Of a stretch of 64,000 nucleotides of DNA, positions 27,097 through 33,883 are shown one piece after another. The position numbers were made by a program, and so were the translations under genes. The notes below the pieces were generated by a model, which saw only the letters and a list, made by a program, of their open reading frames with translations, searched no databases and had not been told where the DNA came from. The first letter of the stretch is position 1, and each line of letters opens with the position of its first letter. This stretch comes from Caenimonas sp. SL110 (GTDB lineage: Bacteria > Pseudomonadota > Gammaproteobacteria > Burkholderiales > Burkholderiaceae_C): contig NZ_JANU01000061.1 of NCBI RefSeq assembly GCF_001044395.1, positions 19,785 through 83,784 of the forward strand, read 5' to 3'.

Positions 27097-27104
27097 GTCC
27101 TACA
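27097..27104 (+). promoter_or_regulatory. GTCCTACA promoter-like motif (copy 4)
   Basis: 62 bases ahead of the ATG of the second RcnB/CigR-like gene, similar in spacing to copy 3. Confidence 0.5.
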
Positions 27105-27166
27105 GGGCGCACGCCGCGAGCAGTAGACAGTGAATGGGTTGACACATCAATGCGGAGTCCCATTCC

Positions 27167-27610
27167 ATGCAGTCCACTCTCAGGAAATCCAAAGTAATCG
27201 CCTTTGCGGCGTCGGTCCTCGTGACTGGCGCTGCTTTTGCGCAGGCGCCATCTGCACCGGCAGCCACAGCTCAAGCCGGGTACGGTGTGAAGATCGGAAA
27301 GTTCTTCAGCGAACAGGAGAAAAAGGCCGCTCGCAAGGTGTTTTCGCAGAAGTACGCCAAGGCGGCGCAGTGCCCAGAGGGCCTCACCCAAAAGGGCAAG
27401 ACATGCGCATCGCCCTGGGACCAGCGCTACTGGGCCGTTGGCCAGGCGTTACAGCCGGCCGTGAAGGTGTATGCCCTGCCCGAACCGGTGGTCGCGACCT
27501 TGCCAGCGGCGCCCAAGGGCTATGAATACGTTCGCGCAGCCGACGACATTTTGCTGATTGCCAGCGGTAGCAAGCTCGTTGTGGACATGATCGAGCACAT
27601 CGCGAGCTGA
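27167..27610 (+). CDS. RcnB/CigR-like secreted protein, paralogue
   Basis: 147 residues. Signal peptide about 1-25 (ending AFAQ), then a linker, then the C-terminal domain with CPEGLTQKGKTCASPWDQ and AADDILLIASGSKLVVDMI. The Cys-Pro-x-Gly-Leu ... Cys pattern and PEPVVATLPAAPKGYEYVR match the previous protein, but the acidic/basic linker is shorter. Tandem arrangement with a GTCCTACA motif in front of each. Confidence 0.8.
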   Translation: MQSTLRKSKVIAFAASVLVTGAAFAQAPSAPAATAQAGYGVKIGKFFSEQEKKAARKVFSQKYAKAAQCPEGLTQKGKTCASPWDQRYWAVGQALQPAVKVYALPEPVVATLPAAPKGYEYVRAADDILLIASGSKLVVDMIEHIAS

Positions 27611-27647
27611 CGCCCGCAGGCAGACTGTCCGCGTCCTGCGCGGCGGG

Positions 27648-27788
27648 CTATTTGGTCTTGGGCTTGCCGCGTGGAATCACGGCCGTGACCGGCGGCATGG
27701 GGCGGTCCGATGTTGCGGGTTTGGGTGCCGAATTGTCTTTCTTCGGCTTCTTGGACATCTTCTCGCTACGTTGGTCGCCTTTGGCCAT
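27648..27788 (-). CDS. Small basic protein (46 aa), hypothetical
   Basis: 46 residues starting MAKGDQRSEKMSKKPKKDNS, rich in Lys and Pro with no hydrophobic segment. A strong GAGGAGG SD lies 6 bases upstream of the ATG, which is why I accept it. Stop at 27648. No family recognised; it could bind nucleic acid, by composition only. Confidence 0.55.
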   Translation of the reverse strand: MAKGDQRSEKMSKKPKKDNSAPKPATSDRPMPPVTAVIPRGKPKTK

Positions 27789-27875
27789 ATTCGCCTCCTC
27801 GTGTTCAATGGATGGGGTGCAAGGCGCGATGTTAATGCAGGCGCTACGATCCGGTGAACATCAACCGGAGCGACA

Positions 27876-28811
27876 GTGAGCCTGCCACCACCCACATTCG
27901 AAGTATTGCCCCGCGACCTGGGCGCCTACCGTAGCGGCAATGTCGGCGTTGACTACGTGCATCGCTTTGAGTCCGGCAAGCCCGGACCGCACGTCCTCAT
28001 CAATGCGTTGACGCACGGCAACGAGTTCTGCGGCATGGTTGCTGCCACATACCTTCTCGACAACGCCGTGCGACCGAAGCGCGGGACGCTCACGGTGAGC
28101 TTTGCCAATGTCGATGCCTACAACTCGTTCGACCAGGCCAACCCGTTCGCCAGCCGGATGCTGGTTCACAACCTGAACCGGATCTGGTCGAAAGAGTGGA
28201 TGGACGGAGACCTGGACAGCCCGGAAATCCGGCGTGCGCGCGCGATGCGGCCGGTGGTCGACGCAGCCGATCACGTGCTGGACATTCATTCAACCGCGAG
28301 CGTCGTGGAGCCGTTCTGGGTTTACCCCGGATTCGAGCGCAATGCCAGCGTGGCGGCGGCAGTCGGCGCGCCCGCCATTCACCTGGTGATGCCAGCCGGT
28401 ATGACAACGGGAGTGCCGCTCATCCAGCAGGGCCGTCACGGCGACCCTGCTGACCCTGGCGCTGCGCTGGTGGTCGAGTGCGGGCAGCACTTCCTGAAGG
28501 CCTCGGCGGATACGGCGGTCGACGTGACCTTGCGCTTCCTCGCGCACTTCGGGTTGATCGACGTTGATCCGGCGTGGCCTCAAGTGCCGCAGCCGCGCCG
28601 GTTCGAGTTGCTCCAGACGCCAGTCATCAAGACCGAGACGATGACGTTCGTGCGGCCACTGGTTGGCATGGAAACATTTGCAAACGGCGAACTGATCGCC
28701 ACCGACGGCGCCGACGAGGTGCGCGCGCCCTGCGACAACTGCACCGTGTTCATGCCAGCCCGCGCCCCTATCGTGGGTCGCGAGCTGGCGTTTCTCACCC
28801 GACCGCTATAA
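27876..28811 (+). CDS. M14-family deacylase (succinylglutamate desuccinylase/aspartoacylase type)
   Basis: 311 residues from a GTG start. The zinc-binding HxxE is in ALTHGNEFCGM, the second zinc histidine is in LDIHSTAS, and VVECGQHF contains the catalytic Glu. The domain is that of AstE/AspA-like deacylases that remove acyl groups from amino acids. The last 70 residues form a small beta-domain. Substrate unknown. Confidence 0.85.
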   Translation: MSLPPPTFEVLPRDLGAYRSGNVGVDYVHRFESGKPGPHVLINALTHGNEFCGMVAATYLLDNAVRPKRGTLTVSFANVDAYNSFDQANPFASRMLVHNLNRIWSKEWMDGDLDSPEIRRARAMRPVVDAADHVLDIHSTASVVEPFWVYPGFERNASVAAAVGAPAIHLVMPAGMTTGVPLIQQGRHGDPADPGAALVVECGQHFLKASADTAVDVTLRFLAHFGLIDVDPAWPQVPQPRRFELLQTPVIKTETMTFVRPLVGMETFANGELIATDGADEVRAPCDNCTVFMPARAPIVGRELAFLTRPL

Positions 28812-28820
28812 GGCGCCGGT

Positions 28821-29465
28821 TCAATAGCCGTTGAGCAGCAGGTTGGCGATGAGGCCGGTGGCCAGCGCCATCAGGAGGAAATCGCCGGAATCGGTCTGCA
28901 CCCACTGGTAACCGTAGGGCGGGGCGTACAGGTTGTACGCATTCCAGTCGTTCACGTAGTAGCGTGCCTGGCGATATTCGTACGGGACATAGCCACCACG
29001 ATAGAACCGCGCCTGCGGGCGATCCCAGCGGTAGTTGTTCTGCGCGTAGCTGCGGTCATAAGAGCGATCGTAGGCACGCTCATGGGTGCGGCCGTCGCGG
29101 CGACCATCGCTGCGATAGTCCCAGCGCTGGTCGGTGCGGCCGTCAAAGCGCTGCGTGCCGTCGTAGCGTTGGCTCCGCTGGGCCTGCTGCTGGGGCTGGT
29201 ACTGCTGCTGCTGCTGCTGCGGCACGGCCTGCACCTGGGACTGCTGGGGCTGGACCTGGGTGCGGGTATCGCGTTGAACGCGATCGGTGCGATCTGCACG
29301 CCGGGCTTCGCGAGCGGCATCGCGGGTTGTATCGCGCGTTCCATCGCGTTGGGTGGCCTGGCGATCACCGCGATCACCGCGGCCGATGCTGTCCTGCGCC
29401 TGGGCCAGTGAACCGAACGTCATGGACGCGGCGGCGATGGCGCAAACAAAAGCTGTGGATTTCAT
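28821..29465 (-). CDS. RcnB-family protein, Arg/Gln-rich
   Basis: 214 residues. Signal peptide about 1-24 (ending AQAQ), then a long Arg/Asp/Gln-rich region with a polyglutamine run (about 80-95) and many RYDRSYD-like units, then a C-terminal domain with [20 protein letters not shown] and a final hydrophobic segment. The ending is that of RcnB proteins, periplasmic factors needed for nickel/cobalt homeostasis in E. coli. The low-complexity part has no His clusters typical of metal binding. Tail to tail with the deacylase gene. Confidence 0.8.
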   Translation of the reverse strand: MKSTAFVCAIAAASMTFGSLAQAQDSIGRGDRGDRQATQRDGTRDTTRDAAREARRADRTDRVQRDTRTQVQPQQSQVQAVPQQQQQQYQPQQQAQRSQRYDGTQRFDGRTDQRWDYRSDGRRDGRTHERAYDRSYDRSYAQNNYRWDRPQARFYRGGYVPYEYRQARYYVNDWNAYNLYAPPYGYQWVQTDSGDFLLMALATGLIANLLLNGY

Positions 29466-29565
29466 GGTGAACCCCTTTCAAGGTTGTGAGCCCTGATCGT
29501 GCGCCCACCGCATGAACCCCCGGTAAAGCCAGCGTTCACCCCATGCAAAGTCTGGCCGCAATGGC

Positions 29566-29889
29566 TCAGATTGACGCGGGCAATACCTTTAAGCCGATCC
29601 AGCAGGCGGCAATCACCGCGTTGCCCGGAACAACCAGCGCGCCGGGTACGTAAAACAGCATTGAAAGGCCGGGCGAATTCAGTGCCAGCTCTGCAAGGCT
29701 GCCGAGTCCGTAGCAGGCAAGTCCGCACCAGGTCCAGCGCCTGAAATAGGTTAGCAACCAGTTGGCGTTGTCGCGGTTGTGTCGCCATGCCGCAGCACGT
29801 TCAAAGACGCTGCCGCGGCTGACGTCCTTGTAGAGCCAGCCGAAGAAGAAGTATCGGTAGAGCAGCGTGCGAAAGGCAAGGGCTTGCAT
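29566..29889 (-). CDS. Small membrane protein, hypothetical (107 aa)
   Basis: 107 residues from ATG 29889, chosen because CAGGAG is 5 bases ahead of it; an upstream in-frame extension to 29967 has no SD. Two or three hydrophobic segments: about 9-20, 50-70 and 75-103. The N-terminus MQALAFRTLLYRYFFFGWLY is aromatic and hydrophobic. A GTCCTACA motif lies 43 bases upstream in the right orientation. Function not assigned. Confidence 0.6.
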   Translation of the reverse strand: MQALAFRTLLYRYFFFGWLYKDVSRGSVFERAAAWRHNRDNANWLLTYFRRWTWCGLACYGLGSLAELALNSPGLSMLFYVPGALVVPGNAVIAACWIGLKVLPASI

Positions 29890-29932
29890 GGGAACTCCTG
29901 GGGGCATGGTAGTCACCGGCACACCCCTCCAA

Positions 29933-29940
29933 TGTAGGAC
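29933..29940 (-). promoter_or_regulatory. GTCCTACA promoter-like motif (copy 5)
   Basis: Reads GTCCTACA on the minus strand, 43 bases upstream of the small membrane protein start. TACCAT follows 21 bases later. Confidence 0.5.
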
Positions 29941-30079
29941 GGCGTTGGAGGGGTGCGCAATATCCACAGATACGAACGGTTAAGGACTCCGTTTCCCTAT
30001 CGCCACATGAGGCGAACCCTCGTAGTCTTCGCGCAAGGGAGTCGGTTCTGCGCTGATGTCATGGCGCCAGGAGATGACT

Positions 30080-30556
30080 ATGTCCGGACAACCGGATTCG
30101 TCGGTTTTGTCGCTCGTTTCAGCGTTGTCGGAGGCCATTGGGCAGCCGCTGCAGCTGGATGCGCGTGGCGAATGCGCGATGGAGTTCAATGGCCCGGGTG
30201 ATCCGGCCACGACGGCTCCCATCGAGATCGTCCTTGCGCAAGCGGCCGACCCGGAAATCCTGAGCATCCGCAGCGAGCTCACGCAACCGGGGCAGGCTCT
30301 GGACACGCAGTTGCTTGAATGGGCCCTGGGCCTGAACTACACGCGCGTCCCACCTGGCTCTTGCGTCGCCCTGGACCCGGCCAGTCGCCAGCTGATGCTG
30401 ATTTCACTCATCGATGTCCCGCGCGTATCGCCGGATGTATTCCTGCGCGCCATCGCTGGGTTCCTTGATTTGATTCCGCAGTTGCGCGAGGAGTGCGCGG
30501 CTGCGCATCAGGCGCAAGCGGCTCACGAAATGATTGCAATGGGAGTGCTGGCATGA
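30080..30556 (+). CDS. CesT-like type III secretion chaperone
   Basis: 158 residues from ATG 30080 (AGGAG SD 6 bases upstream; an ATG 24 bases earlier lacks an SD). The protein has the class I chaperone pattern: an N-terminal helix (LVSALSEAIGQPL), the beta-sheet segment ARGECAMEF, then LLEWALGLNYTRVPPGSC and VALDPASRQLMLISLI, ending in a helix with DVFLRAIAGFLDLIPQLREE. These are hallmarks of the CesT/Tir chaperone family, which bind the N-terminus of secreted effectors. The stop overlaps the start of the large downstream gene (ATGA), so the two are translationally coupled, typical of a chaperone and its cargo. No secretion apparatus gene is in the window. Confidence 0.8.
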   Translation: MSGQPDSSVLSLVSALSEAIGQPLQLDARGECAMEFNGPGDPATTAPIEIVLAQAADPEILSIRSELTQPGQALDTQLLEWALGLNYTRVPPGSCVALDPASRQLMLISLIDVPRVSPDVFLRAIAGFLDLIPQLREECAAAHQAQAAHEMIAMGVLA

Positions 30557-33500
30557 AAGTGACGACAGTCATCGGCGGTTCAGGCTTGTTTTCAACGCTG
30601 AGACAGCGCGTCACCCCGAAGCCGCGCACGGGCTCGCAGGCGACTGGCCGCAGCGACGATAGATCGCGCATCTCCAACGCTTTCCGGGCGTTGTGCCGTC
30701 GCGGCGCGAGCACATCGACGCCGGGCCAGTGCGTGCGCAAGTCCCTGCAGGGCGGCGGCCAGGGGCTGGTCGGCCTGACAGCCAGCGCCCCGCAGGCCGC
30801 GGCCACGCAGCCCAACAGGCAGCAAGGATCCGATGGTTCACCGCAAGAGCGCGTGCACGCTGCCGTCGCGCTTGCGCTTGCCGACCTGCCAAAACCAGGT
30901 GAGGCCCTGTATCACGAGCTGCCTGACGGCCTGGTGGAAGGTCTGCTGGAGCTGCAAAGACGCCTTGCGGGAGCCGATGCAGACGACGAAAGCTTCGCAA
31001 GGCTGGTCGCTGTGCTGTGCGATCACGCGCGCATTCGTGACTATGCCGCGCACAAGCCCGGATTGGCGCTTGAAGGCCTCAAGGCGATGGTTGACGTGAT
31101 GTGCGAATCGATCAGGCACGACCGTGACGGCCTCGCACTCAACGCATTGGTGGGGCTGGACAACAAGCTGGACGGCGCGATCATCAAGCTGCGCACGCGC
31201 TGTGTGCGGGACCTGATGCTGAGCCAATCGGACAGGCAGTCCCAGGCCACTTACGGCGCTGTGCAGTCCGCCATCGAGGATGCAACGCAGCTCGTCGAAC
31301 TGGAAGCCGACCTCGCCAGGGCCCGCGTCCAGATGCTGCAGGCATTCGAGGCCGCAGGCATTGCGCGAACGATGGGTGGAATCGCGGGCCAGAAGATGAC
31401 CGCGAATCTCGTGCGGGGATTGCGCAAAAGCCTGGGCGAAAAGAAATCCAGCCAGGTGGGCCTGGCGATTGCGCATGTGTATTTGCTTGAACGCAGGATC
31501 GCCGGGTCGGCCTGCGGCAAGCGCATGCTCGATGACGTCCATCTCATGCGGCTGAAGCTTTGGGAGCAGTCCAACGAAGTCGATCGGAGCACGCCGGCAG
31601 GAAGAGCCAAAGTGCGCGACCTCCACGCAGAGATTCGCTACCTGGAGCAGCGCGCCGAAAGCCTGGAGCAGGAAGCAGCCGCATGTGGTGTCGGCGGGCT
31701 GACCGACGACGAACTCAAGCGCCTGGGCCTGCCACCGGCCCTGCAGGATTTTGTCGGTCCGCAAACCGAGGCAGCCAGGCAGGCCCGGGAGGCGGCAGAA
31801 CTGCAAACGCAAAACGCGATTTGCAAACTCGCCAGCCAGGGCCTGTCCAGCGCTGCCCAGACCCACAACGCAGTCACGACGATCAATGCCGTCATGCAGG
31901 CATGGCTGGGTGCGAGAGGGCTTGAAAAGCTGGCTGAAGGCGGTGGAATCGACATGCTTTGCGGCGGCAAGGGTGAAGACCGGGCCAGGCGGTTCGGGCA
32001 GCGGCTTGCGTTGCAGACTGCCGGCCCGAAGGCGGCAGAGCTGCGCAAGCTCACATCCATCGTCGAACAAGAGATCGCGCCCGCACTGAAACTCATCGCA
32101 GTCCAGGACCCATCGGTATTGCTGGCAACCCGCCGCAAGCTGCTGGGACCGGCAGTTTCGGCAGCGCTGCGCGATGCGATTCGCGGCGCCGCGTTGCAGC
32201 AGGTCGGCGCCACGCCGCTGCACAGGTTCACACCCGCCGAACACACTTCTGCGGTGTGGCACACCTTGAAATCGTGGGGCATCCCTGCGCATCTGGTGGG
32301 GCCGGAGATCGATGCGTGCCTGGGTGAACCATTCGATGAAGACGCGCTGCAGCGCTGGGTTGCGGACGCCGATCTGCCGCCCGAACAGGTGGACACGCCA
32401 ACCGCGCGCGATGCGCTGTTCAAGGGCATCGACGAGATGAAGCTCGGGACCCGGCTCAAGCTGGTTGCCGGCAAGCGTGTGGAAGTGCAGACCGGGTACA
32501 TCCCGCTCGATCCTTCGATGATCACCGAAACCAACATCAGGGCCGCAGGCGGCACCTCGACCGCACTGGAGATCGCGCACATCTCGGACGCCGGAGCCAG
32601 TGTGTTTGAACTCACGTTCCGCGCCGGATTCGATCTGAAGATTGGAGCGGAAATCTGGGCCAACATCGCAGGCTCCAAGCAACTGGGCGTCGATTTCGAT
32701 GTCATGGGCACATCGGAAGGCGCCTACCAGCGGCTGAACGGCGTCTCGCTTCGCTTTGCCAGCAGGCAGGCGCTGAGCGAGGCGCTGGAAATGCTGCTTG
32801 CCAGCACGCCTGAAGCCCCTGTCAGTGCCTCGTCGCTCCACGGCGCAAGAAGCATCTTGCCGCTGGTGGACAACAAGGTCAGCTCCAAGGCCGGGGTTGG
32901 CGCCAAGGTGGGCATCGACATCGGAACCCAGCAGGTGGGGGGCGATCCCAGGGCGCGGCACGTCGGGGCAACAGCCAGCTTGCGCGCCATGCTGCAGACG
33001 GGAGCCGGTGCGAGCAGGTCCCGCAGTCTCAACACGCTGGAGTCCATCGAGAAGTCGGAGCATGAGACGGTAGTCGAAGGCTCGCTGAGCGCAATGGCCG
33101 GGGCCGAATTCAAGGCGGGCCCTTCAGTCGATCGAACCTCATGGTCTGCAACCGTGCCGGTGGTCCAGGCCGGCATTTCGATATCGTCGGTCGTCAAGCG
33201 CAAGCTGAAAATACTCAGGGGACGCGACGGGCTGGTGCAGCAGGGCACTGAGAGGATGTCGCAGGCCTATCTTGGAAAAGGCAATGGGCTTGCAGCGGCA
33301 GCACGGGTGGGCGGCCCGGCATTCACGCGCCTCATGCAGGAGCTCGCGATTCACGACAAGCCGGCGGCCGATGCCGTCCTTGCATTGATTGGCGACGTGC
33401 AGCAAAACGAATTGTTCAGCGTCGCCTACACGCTGGACCCGAAAATTTCCGACGAGATCAACGCGCTCTACAAACAGGCCCGCAACCATCGCACCGGCAG

Positions 33501-33807
33501 GGCCGGTGGCGGCACGCCACGTGAAGCAGCGCGCAGGGCCGACAAACTCGAGCAGCAGGCCAGGGCCCTGCTCGACGATGAACACAGCTACCTCATCGAG
33601 CGCATTGCAATCATCCCGTCGGCAGAGCGGCTCGAAACCCTGACGCAACTGAACCTGGTGCTGTTGCAAAAGAACACTTACACCGAAGAGCGGTCCGAGT
33701 ACGTTGCCATGCAGGTCAAGCCTGACCTGGCCATCTCGGCCCGGGTGCGCGACGAGTTGCGCGCTGCGAAGCTGGTTCGCGAAAGAGCAAAGGCATTTCG
33801 CACCTGA
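30553..33807 (+). CDS. Putative type III effector, 1084 residues, unrecognised family
   Basis: 1084 residues from ATG 30553. An in-frame start at 30493 exists but lies inside the chaperone, so I choose the coupled ATG. The first 100 residues are Ser/Gly/Thr/Gln-rich and lack a Sec signal, as a type III secretion signal would; about 105-600 is mostly helical with many Ala/Leu/Arg; about 629-885 is strongly beta-like with alternating polar/hydrophobic residues (for example KAGVGAKVGIDIG, ATASLRAMLQTG, VPVVQAGISISSVV); the end is helical and basic. No Cys occurs after about residue 590. I recognise no catalytic motif. The layout, helices then beta-rich region with a CesT-like chaperone, recalls AvrE/DspE pore-forming effectors, but I see no sequence identity to them. 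Confidence 0.6.
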   Translation: MKVTTVIGGSGLFSTLRQRVTPKPRTGSQATGRSDDRSRISNAFRALCRRGASTSTPGQCVRKSLQGGGQGLVGLTASAPQAAATQPNRQQGSDGSPQERVHAAVALALADLPKPGEALYHELPDGLVEGLLELQRRLAGADADDESFARLVAVLCDHARIRDYAAHKPGLALEGLKAMVDVMCESIRHDRDGLALNALVGLDNKLDGAIIKLRTRCVRDLMLSQSDRQSQATYGAVQSAIEDATQLVELEADLARARVQMLQAFEAAGIARTMGGIAGQKMTANLVRGLRKSLGEKKSSQVGLAIAHVYLLERRIAGSACGKRMLDDVHLMRLKLWEQSNEVDRSTPAGRAKVRDLHAEIRYLEQRAESLEQEAAACGVGGLTDDELKRLGLPPALQDFVGPQTEAARQAREAAELQTQNAICKLASQGLSSAAQTHNAVTTINAVMQAWLGARGLEKLAEGGGIDMLCGGKGEDRARRFGQRLALQTAGPKAAELRKLTSIVEQEIAPALKLIAVQDPSVLLATRRKLLGPAVSAALRDAIRGAALQQVGATPLHRFTPAEHTSAVWHTLKSWGIPAHLVGPEIDACLGEPFDEDALQRWVADADLPPEQVDTPTARDALFKGIDEMKLGTRLKLVAGKRVEVQTGYIPLDPSMITETNIRAAGGTSTALEIAHISDAGASVFELTFRAGFDLKIGAEIWANIAGSKQLGVDFDVMGTSEGAYQRLNGVSLRFASRQALSEALEMLLASTPEAPVSASSLHGARSILPLVDNKVSSKAGVGAKVGIDIGTQQVGGDPRARHVGATASLRAMLQTGAGASRSRSLNTLESIEKSEHETVVEGSLSAMAGAEFKAGPSVDRTSWSATVPVVQAGISISSVVKRKLKILRGRDGLVQQGTERMSQAYLGKGNGLAAAARVGGPAFTRLMQELAIHDKPAADAVLALIGDVQQNELFSVAYTLDPKISDEINALYKQARNHRTGRAGGGTPREAARRADKLEQQARALLDDEHSYLIERIAIIPSAERLETLTQLNLVLLQKNTYTEERSEYVAMQVKPDLAISARVRDELRAAKLVRERAKAFRT

Positions 33808-33883
33808 GTCGATTTCCCCTGGCTCCCCCGGCTCGCAGGCCCGTTTCGGGGCATGATGGCGAGGCCACGGGAAAGGAAGATCG

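Noticed and set aside
29941..30079. TTCG-type (hrp_II) regulatory box before the chaperone
   Set aside because: The nearest match is TTCG at 30028 with TTCT 14 bases later, so both the spacing and the second half fail the TTCG-N16-TTCG consensus.
30838..33063. Large open frame on the minus strand opposite the putative effector
   Set aside because: Its Arg/His/Gln-rich composition and position opposite a coupled chaperone-effector frame mark it as a GC-bias shadow. No motif seen.
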